Positions 52,751 to 62,083 of a stretch of 64,000 bases of DNA are shown here, one piece after another. The DNA is taken from NCBI GenBank assembly GCA_018820275.1, contig JAHJOO010000033.1:1-64000 (forward strand), written 5' to 3'. Position numbers and translations under genes: made by a program. Within the stretch, counting starts at the first letter, position 1, and the number at the start of each line of letters is the position of its first letter. The DNA comes from Alphaproteobacteria bacterium. GTDB taxonomy: Bacteria; Pseudomonadota; Alphaproteobacteria; Caulobacterales; Caulobacteraceae. Under the pieces are notes generated by a model, which was not told the origin of the DNA, searched no databases, and worked only from the letters and a program-made list of their open reading frames with translations.

Positions 52751-53833
52751 ATGATCGGATTTCTGCGGATGCTCGTCCTCTGCGGCGTCCTCGCGACGTC
52801 GACGGCGGGGCTGACGGCGTGCTCCGGCGGCGAGGGAGACGGTGGATCCCCCGCGCCGAATCCTCCGCCCCCGCCGCCGCCGCCGCCTCCGCCGCCGCCA
52901 CCCCCTCCCCCGCCGCCGCCGCCCCCACCCGCGGGCTCAGTGGAGAGAGAGGTCCTTCCGTCGACGGTGAATCCCGCCGTGACCACCAACACCGCCGCCC
53001 ATTTCGTCGTCGCGCCCGATCCCGCCGCCGGGGTCCGGAACCGGCTCTTCGTGATGCTGCCGGGAACGGGCGGGATCCCGCGCTTCTATCGGGAAATCGC
53101 GCGGACGGGCGCGGCGCGGGGCTATCATGCGGTCGGCCTGACCTATCCGAACGACGTCGCCGTCGGCGACCTGTGCGCCGCCAGCGCCGACCCCGACTGC
53201 GCCGGCAAGGTCCGGCGCGAAATCCTGACGGGCCTCGACTACAGTCCGCTCGTCGTGGTCGACCGCGACGGGTCGATCATCGGCCGCCTCGAGGACCTCA
53301 TCCGGCACCTCAACCTCACCTATCCGTCGGAAGGATGGGGCCAGTTGCTGTTTTCGGGAGATCTGAACTGGAGCCGCGTGACCGTCGCCGGCCATTCGCA
53401 GGGCTCCGGCCACGCGGCCTATCTGGGCAAGCTTCACCTGCTGGACCGGGTGGTGATGTTATCGGGCCCGTCCGATCTGGGGACCAGTCCCACGACCCCG
53501 GCGCTCTGGCCGGGCGTGCCGGGCCTGACCCCGGCGGACCGCCACTACGGCTTCACCCACCTGGACGACGATCTGGTGCCGTTCGGCCTGGTCAGCACCA
53601 ACTGGAGCCTGCTCGGGCTCGCGCCGTTCGGACCCGTCACCTCGGTGGACGACGCGACCGCGCCCTATGGGTCGTCGCACCGACTCATCACCCGCGCGCC
53701 GCCGAACCCCAACCCGATCGGACCCACGCCCTCGCCCCGGCACGCCTCACCGGTGGTCGACGCCTTCACCCCGCTCGACGCCCAGGGCGCGCCCCTGTAC
53801 CGGCCGGTCTGGATCTATCTGGCCTTTCCCTGA
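52751..53833 (+). CDS. Lipoprotein alpha/beta-hydrolase with poly-Pro linker
   Basis: The 360-aa protein has a lipoprotein signal (GLTACSGG), a 23-proline linker at about 38-60, and an alpha/beta-hydrolase domain with VAGHSQGSGHAAYLG as nucleophile elbow and a His near GSSHRL. It resembles the BPSS1187 family, of unknown function. The linker would hold the enzyme away from the membrane. The ATG at 52751 follows GGGGGAGAACC. The gene is monocistronic as far as seen. Confidence 0.8.
   Translation: MIGFLRMLVLCGVLATSTAGLTACSGGEGDGGSPAPNPPPPPPPPPPPPPPPPPPPPPPPAGSVEREVLPSTVNPAVTTNTAAHFVVAPDPAAGVRNRLFVMLPGTGGIPRFYREIARTGAARGYHAVGLTYPNDVAVGDLCAASADPDCAGKVRREILTGLDYSPLVVVDRDGSIIGRLEDLIRHLNLTYPSEGWGQLLFSGDLNWSRVTVAGHSQGSGHAAYLGKLHLLDRVVMLSGPSDLGTSPTTPALWPGVPGLTPADRHYGFTHLDDDLVPFGLVSTNWSLLGLAPFGPVTSVDDATAPYGSSHRLITRAPPNPNPIGPTPSPRHASPVVDAFTPLDAQGAPLYRPVWIYLAFP
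52862..52930 (+). repeat. Low-complexity CCG/CCC tract coding for 23 prolines
   Basis: 23 consecutive proline codons, mostly CCG and CCC. Triplet slippage here would change the linker length in frame; slippage by single bases would switch the enzyme off. Translation of such runs usually needs EF-P. Confidence 0.85.
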
Positions 53834-54042
53834 CCCGGCCCGGCCGGCTCCAGTTCCATCTCGATCCGGTCGAGGACGCATTTCAGACAGGACAACCGCA
53901 CGGCGTCCCGCCCGATCGCCGCGAAGTGCACCTGTCGGGTCCGGGTCGGTCGTCCTTCCTGCGCGACGCCGGACCAGACCAGACCCTCCTCGTCCTCGGT
54001 GCCCGCCTGCCGCCGCCCCCTCGGGCGGCCTGCGATGCCCCG
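53834..54042. other. Interval between the hydrolase and MarR genes
   Basis: Mostly no gene. A minus-strand frame at 53815-53931 (GTG start, 38 aa, ending with DAVRLSCLKCVLDRIEMELE) has protein-like composition but no ribosome site, so it is not called. Confidence 0.4.
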
Positions 54043-54516
54043 TCAGAGCCCCGGCGGGGCTGAGGCTGAGGACAGGGCCAGACGCAGGCGTTCCGATATC
54101 CGCACCGCCCGTCGGCTCAGGGCGTCCAGACGTTCGTCGGGCGTCTCCTTGAAGATTTCCGCCGCCAGATGCAGCGCCCGATCCCGCATTCGGGAATACA
54201 TGCCGGCACCCTGTTCCGTCGGATGGAGATCCTTGCTGCGCCTGTCGAACCTGTGGGCGCGCCGCTCGACAAGGCCCTCGCTCTCAAGCTCGTCGACCAG
54301 ACGCGACACGTGCACGGCGGAGCGATCCAGGTGGTCCGCCAGGTCCGACTGGGTCAACCCTGCGTGGCGATTGATCAGGGTGAGGGCCAGGATCTGGTGA
54401 GGATCCAGTCGGCTTCCGGACGCGTCGCGCATCTCCTCGCCGAGACGCAGACTCACGTCGTAGATCAGCCGCAGAACGGCCAGCTCCTTCTCCGCCCTCC
54501 CGGATGACGTGTCCAT
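54043..54516 (-). CDS. MarR-family transcription regulator
   Basis: The 157-aa protein has a winged helix with LTQSDLADHLDRSAVHVSRLVDELESEGLVERR at about 55-90 and the RRSKDLHPTEQG wing, typical of MarR. The start ATG at 54516 has GGAGG upstream; the longer frame to 54624 is rejected. It lies 91 bp after cheE on the same strand. Target genes are not evident. Confidence 0.9.
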   Translation of the reverse strand: MDTSSGRAEKELAVLRLIYDVSLRLGEEMRDASGSRLDPHQILALTLINRHAGLTQSDLADHLDRSAVHVSRLVDELESEGLVERRAHRFDRRSKDLHPTEQGAGMYSRMRDRALHLAAEIFKETPDERLDALSRRAVRISERLRLALSSASAPPGL

Positions 54517-54607
54517 CTCGCATCCTCCGCGTGAGGCTGGATTGAAACCCGAGGCAGCTGCCACGTCCACCCCCGAATGTCCACGGCCCCACGCAGGGCG
54601 CAAAGGC

Positions 54608-55090
54608 TTAGCCTGTATCGGCATGGCGGACGTATTGCGTCAGGCACAGATGGAGCTGCTCGAGCAGGGCCTCGCCATCCGCGTCGGGGACCGAGCCGTG
54701 CCGGAACACCGCGACGAGATTGATCGCCGGGGTCAGGGCCCCGTCGGGCCAGTACCGCGTATGACTCAGGGCGTCGGCCATGGCGCTGAGGAGAACCAGG
54801 GTCTTGCCGAGCAACGGCAGGTTGAGGGCACCGCAGGCCGTCAGGGCCCGGTCGGCGTGGTGGATGAGATCGGCCATCTCCGCATCCGAGGGTCGAAGCG
54901 CGGGGTCGCGGTGCGCAAACGCGAGGACCGGGACCAGGCGCGCGTCCAGTTCCTGGACGCACACGTCCTCGATCGACTTGAGGTTCTCGACGGCGGCCTC
55001 GAGCGCGTCCGCCGCGCGAACGCCGCCGCCGCGCGGCCTCACCATCCGCTCCAGCCGGTTCTCGACGCGCCTCAGTATGACGCTGGTCAC
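54608..55090 (-). CDS. cheE: Chemotaxis protein CheE-like
   Basis: 160 aa, all-helical by appearance, with LEAAVENLKSIEDVCVQELD and DLIHHADRALTACGALNLPLL. It occupies the place of CheE at the end of the Caulobacter-type che cluster. In C. crescentus the corresponding protein has been linked to chemotaxis and holdfast control; the mechanism is unclear. The GTG at 55090 overlaps the preceding cheY stop. Confidence 0.75.
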   Translation of the reverse strand: MTSVILRRVENRLERMVRPRGGGVRAADALEAAVENLKSIEDVCVQELDARLVPVLAFAHRDPALRPSDAEMADLIHHADRALTACGALNLPLLGKTLVLLSAMADALSHTRYWPDGALTPAINLVAVFRHGSVPDADGEALLEQLHLCLTQYVRHADTG

Positions 55091-55686
55091 AGGGCCACCT
55101 TCTGGGGCTTCATCAGGGTGTCGATCTGGTCCTGGGACATGTTCGGCTCCTTCGCTTCCCCGACGTTGGCGGACAGATCGCCCTTGCGCCGTCCCTTGAC
55201 GCCGCCCGGCACGCCCTCGTTCTTGAACCGACGATCCGGCCCGACATAGGCGTCGGCCTCGACGAACAGCCTCCTGGACCGCCCCAGCCAGTAGATGCGA
55301 TCCAGCAGCACCCGGGCGCTCAGCGGCTTGGTGATCACGAAACTGCTGCCGCAGTCGCGGGCGGTCTCCACCTGCGACAGCGGGGTGTGTCCCGCCAGCA
55401 CGATGATCGGGGCGAACCGGTTGGGCTCCAGTGTGCTGGTGCGCAGCCAATTGACCACCTCGTGACCGTTTCCGCCCAGGCCGGCGTCGATCAGGATGAG
55501 ATCAAAGGCTGCGGAGTTCATCGCCCGCCTCGCCTCCTCCGCCGTCTGCGCGCGCGTGACGTGCTGGACGCCGAAGCCCATCAGAATCTGCCCCAGGATG
55601 TCGAGGCCCTGGGTGTTCTCGTCGGCGCACAGCACATGGGCTGACTTGAGGTCCAGACGGACGTCATCGCCGACGGTCGTGGTCAC
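55087..55686 (-). CDS. CheY-like response regulator with C-terminal extension
   Basis: The 199-aa protein has a receiver domain at about 15-130: acidic residues in LCADENTQ, phosphoryl-acceptor Asp in FDLILIDAGL and the conserved Lys in VITKPLS. The usual Thr/Ser after strand 4 is Ala (IIVLAGH). A ~65-residue basic tail follows with YVGPDRRFKNEG, as in CheYIII of Caulobacter. GTG at 55686 overlaps the cheU stop; a GTG at 55689 is equally possible. Confidence 0.85.
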   Translation of the reverse strand: MTTTVGDDVRLDLKSAHVLCADENTQGLDILGQILMGFGVQHVTRAQTAEEARRAMNSAAFDLILIDAGLGGNGHEVVNWLRTSTLEPNRFAPIIVLAGHTPLSQVETARDCGSSFVITKPLSARVLLDRIYWLGRSRRLFVEADAYVGPDRRFKNEGVPGGVKGRRKGDLSANVGEAKEPNMSQDQIDTLMKPQKVAL

Positions 55687-56033
55687 CACAGTTCGGCCTC
55701 CCCCGTGGAGGTGCCGCTGATGCGGGCTGACGGCGCGGCGAGCCGCAAACCGAGTCCGCCGAGATTCAGTCGCGTCACCGCCGTACGGATCAGGGCGTCG
55801 GTCTCCGCCGGGTCGTGCTCCGCGCCGACGCCCAGATCGCCGCACAGTTGGGACAGCTGACGCAGATGCTGGCTCAGCCCGTCCAGCGCCTGAACTGCCT
55901 CGATCTCCGTCGCACTCAGCCGACGGCCTTCCAGAGCGTCGCCGATGACGGTTTCCAGCCGTTCCGACGTCGACGCCCAGTCGGACAGTTCGTCCCGCAG
56001 AGCCTGCAGAAGGTGGGCGAGGGCCGGCGTCAT
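55683..56033 (-). CDS. cheU: Chemotaxis protein CheU
   Basis: 116 aa. A helical N-terminal part (LLQALRDELSDWASTSERLETVIGD) is followed by a short C-terminal tail. There is no known enzymatic motif. The position between cheD and the third cheY matches CheU of Caulobacter crescentus. It overlaps cheD by one base and the next cheY by four. Confidence 0.75.
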   Translation of the reverse strand: MTPALAHLLQALRDELSDWASTSERLETVIGDALEGRRLSATEIEAVQALDGLSQHLRQLSQLCGDLGVGAEHDPAETDALIRTAVTRLNLGGLGLRLAAPSARISGTSTGEAELW

Positions 56034-56572
56034 CAGAACAGCTCCAGCTCGCCGCCGGCGGGAGCAGGCACCGGTGCCGCGTGGCGTTCGTCGCGGGCCA
56101 CGCCGCCGGGATCAACCATGTGCTGCCGCACCCGACCCGTCGTCGGCCAGAACTGGATCCGGCGCGCCGCAGACCCGCCGAGGCTTTCGGCCTCTACAGG
56201 AATCTCCTCGTCGCGCAGGAAACGCCGCACGAACTCAGCGTTGCGCCCGCCGATGTCGGCCATGCTCTCGCTCATACGGCCACCGCCGAACACCTTGGCC
56301 CGGAGGCGATCACGGCGGGCCCCGCGTGCCAGCAGGGCGTTGATCAGCAGCTCCATCGCCTGGACGCCGTAGCGCCGGTCGGCCGGAGCACCGTCGGGCG
56401 CTTCCGGGAGCAGAAAGTGGTTCATGCCGCCCAGATGCGCCTGCGGGTCCCAGACGCAGGCCGACACGCAGCTGCCGAGGATCGTCGTCAGGCAGACGTC
56501 CGCGTCCCCGCTGACGGCGTGGCTGCCCTGCACGACGTGGATACGGCGCATGCCGGGATCGCCCTCCGCCAT
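56033..56572 (-). CDS. cheD: Chemoreceptor glutamine deamidase CheD
   Basis: The 179-aa protein has TILGSCVSACVWDPQ with the catalytic Cys and GGMNHFLLP with the catalytic His; AKVFGGGRM follows. It deamidates Gln residues of chemoreceptors. It lies in the che operon with one-base overlaps on both sides. Confidence 0.95.
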   Translation of the reverse strand: MAEGDPGMRRIHVVQGSHAVSGDADVCLTTILGSCVSACVWDPQAHLGGMNHFLLPEAPDGAPADRRYGVQAMELLINALLARGARRDRLRAKVFGGGRMSESMADIGGRNAEFVRRFLRDEEIPVEAESLGGSAARRIQFWPTTGRVRQHMVDPGGVARDERHAAPVPAPAGGELELF

Positions 56573-56961
56573 CAGGTCAGCGCCCCGTAGACGCCCTCGA
56601 TCTTCTCGCGAAGGGTCGCCACCGTGAACGGCTTGACCAGGTAGTTGTTGACCCCGAATTGCACCGCCCGCTGCACCAGATCGCCGTCGGCGCGCCCGGT
56701 CAGCATGATGAACCCGACGTTCTTCAACTGCGGCGCGGCCCGGACCGCGCGCAGGAAATTCAGCCCGTCCAGCTTGGGCATGTTGTAGTCCGAGATGACG
56801 AGATTGGCCGGCGCGGTCAGCAGCTGGCGCAGGCCGTCCTCGCCGTCTCCGGCTTCCCGGATGTCGGTGACGCCGATCTCCCGCAGGCCGTTGCGGACGA
56901 GGGAACGGATGGTCTGCTGGTCGTCGACGACGAGGACCTTGAGTGCGGATGCATCCGGCAT
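56572..56961 (-). CDS. cheY: CheY response regulator (second copy)
   Basis: A canonical 129-aa receiver: VLVVDDQQTIR, acceptor Asp in LVISDYNMP, Thr in IMLTGRA and Lys in YLVKPFT. It would bind the flagellar switch after phosphorylation by CheA. Position corresponds to CheYII of Caulobacter. Confidence 0.95.
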   Translation of the reverse strand: MPDASALKVLVVDDQQTIRSLVRNGLREIGVTDIREAGDGEDGLRQLLTAPANLVISDYNMPKLDGLNFLRAVRAAPQLKNVGFIMLTGRADGDLVQRAVQFGVNNYLVKPFTVATLREKIEGVYGALT

Positions 56962-57992
56962 CAGGCGGCTCCCTTGAGTCTGGCCGCGGCGGCGCGAAGC
57001 AGGGCAGGACCGACGCGGGTGATGGGCAACTGACGTTCCACGGCGCCCAGTTCGGCGGCGACCCGGGGCATGCCGAAGACGATCGACGTCGCCTCGTCCT
57101 GGCCGATGGTCGCCGCTCCGGCCAGGCGCATAGCCAGAAGTCCGTCGGCCCCGTCCCGCCCCATGCCGGTCAGGAGGACCCCCACGGCCCGAGCGCCCGC
57201 GGCCTGGGCGATGGAATGGAACAGCACGTCGACGGAGGGACGGTGGCCGCTGACCGGATCTCCGTCGTCGAGACGCACGACCAGGCGTTCGCCGAGGCGG
57301 CGAACGACCATGTGTCGCGTTCCGCCGGGCGCGATCAGAACCTTGCCGACCTCCAGCACGTCGCCGTCGCGCGCCTCGGCCACCCGGCAGGCGCCGCCCC
57401 GGTCAAGCCGGGCCGCGAAGCTCGCGGTGAAGGTCGCGGGCATGTGCTGGGTGATCACGGTCGGCGGGCAGTTCGCGGGGAAGCCGCCGATCACGGTCGT
57501 GAGCGCTTCCACCCCGCCTGTGGACGAGCCGATGGCCACGATGCGGTCGCCCGGCTGGTACGGCTCATGACTGGGCTCGGCCGGCGCGCGCGGCTCGCGC
57601 GCGGAGACGTTGGCCTGGGCGGCGTCGGCCACCACCTCCGCCAGCCCTTCGAACCCGCCGCCGCCCGTCGGCTTGCCGAAACAGTCGACCGCGCCCAACT
57701 CGAGCGCGGCGAGACTCGCGTCGGCGCCCTTCTGGGTCAGGGTGGACACCATGACGACCGGCAGGGGCCGCAGCCGCATCAGGCGGTCGAGGAACTCCAG
57801 ACCGTTCATGTTGGGCATCTCGACGTCCAGCGTGATGACGTCGGGCTGCAGGCTGCGGATGGCCTCCCGCGCCTCCAGCGGGTCGCCGGCTTCGCCCACG
57901 ACCTCGAGTCCCGGGTGTCGGGCCAGGGCGTCCCGGATGAGGGCGCGCATGGTGGGGGAATCGTCGACCACGACGACGCGACGGCGGGTCAT
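56961..57992 (-). CDS. cheB: Chemotaxis methylesterase CheB
   Basis: The 343-aa protein has a receiver domain ([25 protein letters not shown]) and a C-terminal esterase with [10 protein letters not shown] (Ser), ITQHMPATF (His) and GMGRDGADG (Asp). It removes methyl groups from chemoreceptors and is activated by CheA. The ATG at 57992 overlaps the cheR stop. Confidence 0.96.
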   Translation of the reverse strand: MTRRRVVVVDDSPTMRALIRDALARHPGLEVVGEAGDPLEAREAIRSLQPDVITLDVEMPNMNGLEFLDRLMRLRPLPVVMVSTLTQKGADASLAALELGAVDCFGKPTGGGGFEGLAEVVADAAQANVSAREPRAPAEPSHEPYQPGDRIVAIGSSTGGVEALTTVIGGFPANCPPTVITQHMPATFTASFAARLDRGGACRVAEARDGDVLEVGKVLIAPGGTRHMVVRRLGERLVVRLDDGDPVSGHRPSVDVLFHSIAQAAGARAVGVLLTGMGRDGADGLLAMRLAGAATIGQDEATSIVFGMPRVAAELGAVERQLPITRVGPALLRAAAARLKGAA

Positions 57993-58843
57993 GCGGAGCG
58001 CCTCCGGTAGACGGTGAGGCCGTCGGTAATTAGTGAAGGCGTCTCGGCGCGTTCCGAGTGGCCGATGTAGAGCCGGCCCTGCGGGGACAGGCGTTCGGCG
58101 AAGCGCGACCACAGGCGCGCCTGGGTCTCGTCGTCGAAATAGATTGCGACGTTGCGGCAGAAGATCACGTCGAAGGTGCCCTTCATGGGCCAGGTCGCGT
58201 GCAGGTTCAGCACGCCGAAGCTGACCAGCTTGCGCGCCGCGTCCGACACCCGGACCTGGTCGCCGTCCTTCGTCAGCCAGCGGGCCGCCAGGTCTGCCGG
58301 CACGGGTTCGACGTCCTCGCGCGAATAGGTGGCTGCGCGGGCACGGTCCACGACCTGCGGATCGATGTCCGTGGCGAGAATCCGCACGTCCAGCTCGGTG
58401 GCTTCGGGCAGCTCTGCCAGCAGCGACATGGCAATGGAGTAGGGCTCGTGGCCCAGCGAACATCCCGCCGACCACAGACGGACGCGCCCGCCCGCCCGCG
58501 CCGCCGGGGCCAGAACCTGCTTCACCTGCCGACGCAGGGCGTCGAAGTGGTGAGGCTCACGGAAGAAGCGGGTGACGTTGGTCGTCAGGGCACTCAGCAG
58601 GACCGGGCGCTCGCCCTCCCCCTCCGGACCATGCAGCAACGCCCGGTAATCACTGAAGGAAGCAAGGCCGAGCTTGCGCAGGCGTTTAGCCAGTCGTGAG
58701 TAGACCAGCGTCGCCTTGGCCTCCTGCAGATGGATGCCGGAGTCCGCGTAAAGCAGCTGCGCGATGTCCCGGAAGTCGTCCAGGGTGAAGGGAAACTCGC
58801 CGTCGACCAGGGGCTGGGCGTCCGACCTGCGGAGTGCCGTCAT
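57989..58843 (-). CDS. cheR: Chemotaxis methyltransferase CheR
   Basis: The 284-aa protein has an N-terminal helical domain, a SAM motif [15 protein letters not shown] (a variant of GCSTGEEPYS), ILATDID and [11 protein letters not shown]. It methylates Glu residues of the receptors; the WEEF end of the MCP in this operon is a probable docking site. The ATG at 58843 overlaps the cheW stop. Confidence 0.95.
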   Translation of the reverse strand: MTALRRSDAQPLVDGEFPFTLDDFRDIAQLLYADSGIHLQEAKATLVYSRLAKRLRKLGLASFSDYRALLHGPEGEGERPVLLSALTTNVTRFFREPHHFDALRRQVKQVLAPAARAGGRVRLWSAGCSLGHEPYSIAMSLLAELPEATELDVRILATDIDPQVVDRARAATYSREDVEPVPADLAARWLTKDGDQVRVSDAARKLVSFGVLNLHATWPMKGTFDVIFCRNVAIYFDDETQARLWSRFAERLSPQGRLYIGHSERAETPSLITDGLTVYRRRSA

Positions 58844-59295
58844 GCGGCCTCCTCCAGCTCGATTTCGGGCAGCAGACCGTCGAGCGAGATCAGGCTGATC
58901 ATCCGCCCGTCGACGGGCAGGACGCCCTTCACGAAGCTGCGGACCATGTCGCAGCCGATGTCCGGCGTGGCCTGGATCATCTCCTCGGAGACCCCCAGGA
59001 TGTCCGAGACCGCCTCGACCAGAAGGCCCACGGTGCGCATGCCCACGCGCGCCACGATGATCACGTGCCGGGCCGAGGGTTCGGCCGTGCCCAGTCCCAG
59101 CCGGCCGCTCAGATCGATGATCGGCAGCACCGCGCCGCGCAGGTTGATCACCCCCCGGACATAGGGGGGCGACTGCGGCAGCGGCGTCGCCGGGGCCCAC
59201 CCGCGGATCTCCCGAACGGATCGAATGTCGACGCAGAACTCCTGATCTCCGATGCGGAAGGCGATCAGTTCGCGGGGATCGGTCATGGCATTCAT
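58840..59295 (-). CDS. cheW: Chemotaxis coupling protein CheW
   Basis: The 151-aa protein consists of one CheW domain: [41 protein letters not shown] and [11 protein letters not shown]. It joins receptors to CheA. ATG at 59295 is used; an in-frame ATG at 59286 is possible. Confidence 0.96.
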   Translation of the reverse strand: MNAMTDPRELIAFRIGDQEFCVDIRSVREIRGWAPATPLPQSPPYVRGVINLRGAVLPIIDLSGRLGLGTAEPSARHVIIVARVGMRTVGLLVEAVSDILGVSEEMIQATPDIGCDMVRSFVKGVLPVDGRMISLISLDGLLPEIELEEAA

Positions 59296-59303
59296 GGCTG
59301 CGC

Positions 59304-61445
59304 TCAGCTGGCTTGGGCGAACGAAAGGACGGGGTTGCCGGTCGCGGACCGGCGGCGGGCGGCGATCAGGCCGTCGACGTCCAGGATCAGGGCCACGCGG
59401 CCGTCACCCAGAATGGTCGCGGCGGCGACGCCCTCGACCTGGCGGTAATTCTGCTCGAGGCTCTTGATGACGACCTGGCGCTGGCCCTGGATGGCGTCGA
59501 CGCGAAGCGCCGCCAGTCCCAGCTCGCTCTCGACCAGCAGGGTGACGCCGCCGAGCGGCCCCTCGCCGCCGCTGCTCCAGCCCAGGGCCGGGGCCACGTC
59601 GATCATCGGCACGTGGCTGCCGCGGACCGAAAGGACAGTGCCCTGGGGTCCGAGCGGACGCAGTTCGGCCGCCTTCGGCTGCAGGCTTTCCACGATCACA
59701 TTGATCGGCACGACCAGGGTGTGGTCGCCGACGGTCACCACCATACCGTCCAGCACCGCCAACGTCAGCGGCAGGCTCATGGTGAAGGTCGACCCTTCCC
59801 CGGGCCGCGAGCTGATGGTGATGCGGCCGCCCAGGGCCTGGATGGACCGCTTGACGACGTCCATGCCCACCCCCCGGCCCGAGATGTCGGACACGGCGTC
59901 GGCGGTGGAGAAGCCCGGCGCGAAGATCAGGTTGTCGATCTCGTCGTCCGACAGCAGGGCATCGGCGGGGATCAGGCCCCGCGACACGGCGATCGACCTG
60001 ACCCGCTCGCGATTGATGCCGGCACCGTCGTCCGACACCTCGATGACGATCCGGCCCGAGCGGTGCTGGGCGCTCAGACGCACGGTCCCCTCGCCCGCCT
60101 TGCCCGCGGCGCGTCGCGCATCGGGCCGCTCCAGGCCGTGATCGATGGCGTTGCGGATCATGTGGGTGATCGGCTCCGACAGGCGCTCGATCACCGTCTT
60201 GTCGACCTCGGTGCCCTCGCCGTCGGTCACCAGGCGGACCTGCTTGCCGGTCGCCGCAGCGACCTCGCGAACGAGGCGCGGCATGCGCTGGAACACCGAC
60301 TTCACGGGCTGGGCCCGGATGGCCATGACGCTGTCCTGGATTTGGCGCGTCAGCTGTTCCAGATCGTCCAGCCCGACGGCGACGGCGCCGTTGCGGGCCA
60401 GCCCGGCCTCGACCACGCGCTGGGCCAGCATGGCCTGGTTGATCACCAGCTCGCCGACGAGGTCGATCAACCGGTCGACGCGCTCCAGGTCGACCCGGAT
60501 GGTGGTCTGCACCAGAGCCTCGCCGGAGGATGACGCCGCCTGCGGTCCGCGCTCCGGCGACAGCGCCTCCGGCACGACGGCTTCGGCGGCGGGAGTCGGG
60601 GCGGGGCCCGCGCCCACTTCGGCCATCAGCCGGGCCAGAACGTCGTCGGGCGCCTCCTCCCCGTCCGCGGGAGGTGCCGCCTCGGGCGCCCCGGCGGGGG
60701 GCGTGATTTCCAGCACACAGTCGCCCTCGACGAATTCGAAGACTTCCGCGATCGCCCCTTCGGTGACGTTCGGTCCGGTCAGGGCCACCTCGAAGATCAG
60801 GCGCGGCAGCTCCGGGTCGAAATCCTCGATCCCGACCAGGCCGCTCTCGTCGATACGGGCCTTCATCTCACCCACGCGTTCCATCTCGCGCAGCAGGCGG
60901 AGGGCGTCGTTGGCGTTGCGATAGAGCGCCGGCAGCGGCGTGAACTTCACCGCCCACGATCCCAGCGCCGGGACGACGTCCGTCACCGGCGAGGCGTCCA
61001 GCGACAGGGCCGCCGGCACGAAGGCGATCTCGACCTCCGGCTCTCCGGCCGGACCTGTGGAGACGCCGGCGACGCGCGCCAGCTCATCCGCCACGGCCCC
61101 CGCCGTGGCCTCGTCAACGCCCGGCCCGCCCTTCGCCGCCGTCACATGGTCCGCCAGGATGTCGGACGCCCGCAGCATCAGGACCACGGTCGCCGGCTCG
61201 GCCGTCAGCCGGCCCGCGCGGACCTCGTCCAGCGTCGTCTCGAACACGTGCGCGAAGCGGACCAGGTCGTCCAGGCCGAAGGCCCCCGCGCCGCCCTTGA
61301 CCGAGTGAACGGCGCGGAACACCGCGTTGACGGTCTCCCCGTCCGCGTCGCCGCCCTGCATGCGCAGCAGACCGGCCTCGAGGTCGGCGAGCAGTTCGTC
61401 GCACTCCTGGAAGAAGGTCGCCCGGATGGCCTCCATCGGATCCAT
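59304..61445 (-). CDS. cheA: Chemotaxis histidine kinase CheA
   Basis: The 713-aa protein has P1 with the phosphorylated His47 ([12 protein letters not shown]), a variable P2-like region, a dimerisation segment ([15 protein letters not shown]) and an ATPase domain with DDGAGINRE and [10 protein letters not shown]. The C-terminal P5 domain resembles CheW. It phosphorylates the CheY proteins and CheB in response to receptor state. Its stop lies 8 bp before cheW. Confidence 0.97.
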   Translation of the reverse strand: MDPMEAIRATFFQECDELLADLEAGLLRMQGGDADGETVNAVFRAVHSVKGGAGAFGLDDLVRFAHVFETTLDEVRAGRLTAEPATVVLMLRASDILADHVTAAKGGPGVDEATAGAVADELARVAGVSTGPAGEPEVEIAFVPAALSLDASPVTDVVPALGSWAVKFTPLPALYRNANDALRLLREMERVGEMKARIDESGLVGIEDFDPELPRLIFEVALTGPNVTEGAIAEVFEFVEGDCVLEITPPAGAPEAAPPADGEEAPDDVLARLMAEVGAGPAPTPAAEAVVPEALSPERGPQAASSSGEALVQTTIRVDLERVDRLIDLVGELVINQAMLAQRVVEAGLARNGAVAVGLDDLEQLTRQIQDSVMAIRAQPVKSVFQRMPRLVREVAAATGKQVRLVTDGEGTEVDKTVIERLSEPITHMIRNAIDHGLERPDARRAAGKAGEGTVRLSAQHRSGRIVIEVSDDGAGINRERVRSIAVSRGLIPADALLSDDEIDNLIFAPGFSTADAVSDISGRGVGMDVVKRSIQALGGRITISSRPGEGSTFTMSLPLTLAVLDGMVVTVGDHTLVVPINVIVESLQPKAAELRPLGPQGTVLSVRGSHVPMIDVAPALGWSSGGEGPLGGVTLLVESELGLAALRVDAIQGQRQVVIKSLEQNYRQVEGVAAATILGDGRVALILDVDGLIAARRRSATGNPVLSFAQAS

Positions 61446-61448
61446 GAC

Positions 61449-61814
61449 TCAGGCCGCCACTCGCCGGACGGCGTCCACCAGCTTGACCGGGTCGAACGGC
61501 TTCACGATCCAGCCGGTCGCTCCGGCGTCGCGCGCGCGCTGCTTCTTGTCCGCGTCGCTCTCGGTGGTCAGGACAAGGATCGGGATCATGCGGTGACGGT
61601 CGCTGCGGCGCACGCCCTCGATGAACCCGAACCCGTCCAGGTTCGGCATGTTGATGTCGGTGATGATCACGTCCGGCGCGCTGCCCTGCAGCACCTCCAG
61701 CCCATGTACCCCGTCCACCGCCTGGACGACGGTGTAGTCGGCGTCGCTCAAGGCCAGCTTCAGCATGTCGCGCATGGTGCGGCTGTCGTCGACGGTCAGA
61801 ACCACCTTGCTCAC
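61449..61814 (-). CDS. cheY: CheY response regulator (first copy)
   Basis: A canonical 121-aa receiver: VVLTVDDSRTMR, acceptor Asp in VIITDINMP, Thr in LVLTTES and Lys in WIVKPFD. GTG at 61814 overlaps the stop of the STAS gene. Corresponds to CheYI of Caulobacter. Confidence 0.95.
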   Translation of the reverse strand: MSKVVLTVDDSRTMRDMLKLALSDADYTVVQAVDGVHGLEVLQGSAPDVIITDINMPNLDGFGFIEGVRRSDRHRMIPILVLTTESDADKKQRARDAGATGWIVKPFDPVKLVDAVRRVAA

Positions 61815-62083
61815 GCGGCTTCTCCCTGAAGCGTCGCCTGCAGATCCAGGCGCACGAAGGTTTCCAGAAGACAGGGGGACGGATCGACCAGGCGAAGACG
61901 GAAGCCGTCCTCGCGCCAGGTCCTGAAAGCCGAGAGGATCAGCTCCAGACCCATCCCGTTCAGGCGGGTGACCTCCGCGCCGCTCAGGTCCAGATCGGCG
62001 CCGCGGAGGGCCAGGACGGCCGCCCTCGCGTCGATCAGGCCCGCGCCTTCAAGGCGTTCGGGCAGCGCATGGAACGAGGTCAT
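61811..62083 (-). CDS. STAS-domain protein of the che operon
   Basis: The 90-aa protein has a STAS-like fold pattern (DLDLSGAEVTRLNGMGLELILSAFRTW), with Asn where anti-sigma-factor antagonists have the phosphorylated Ser/Thr. It sits at the place of the gene called cheX/cheS in the Caulobacter cluster. It overlaps the MCP stop (ATGA). It may scaffold or localise the array; not an enzyme. Confidence 0.8.
   Translation of the reverse strand: MTSFHALPERLEGAGLIDARAAVLALRGADLDLSGAEVTRLNGMGLELILSAFRTWREDGFRLRLVDPSPCLLETFVRLDLQATLQGEAA

Noticed and set aside
53815-53931. Minus-strand 38-aa frame after the lipoprotein hydrolase
   Set aside because: Protein-like composition but only a GTG start without ribosome site and overlap with the hydrolase end; not enough to call a gene.
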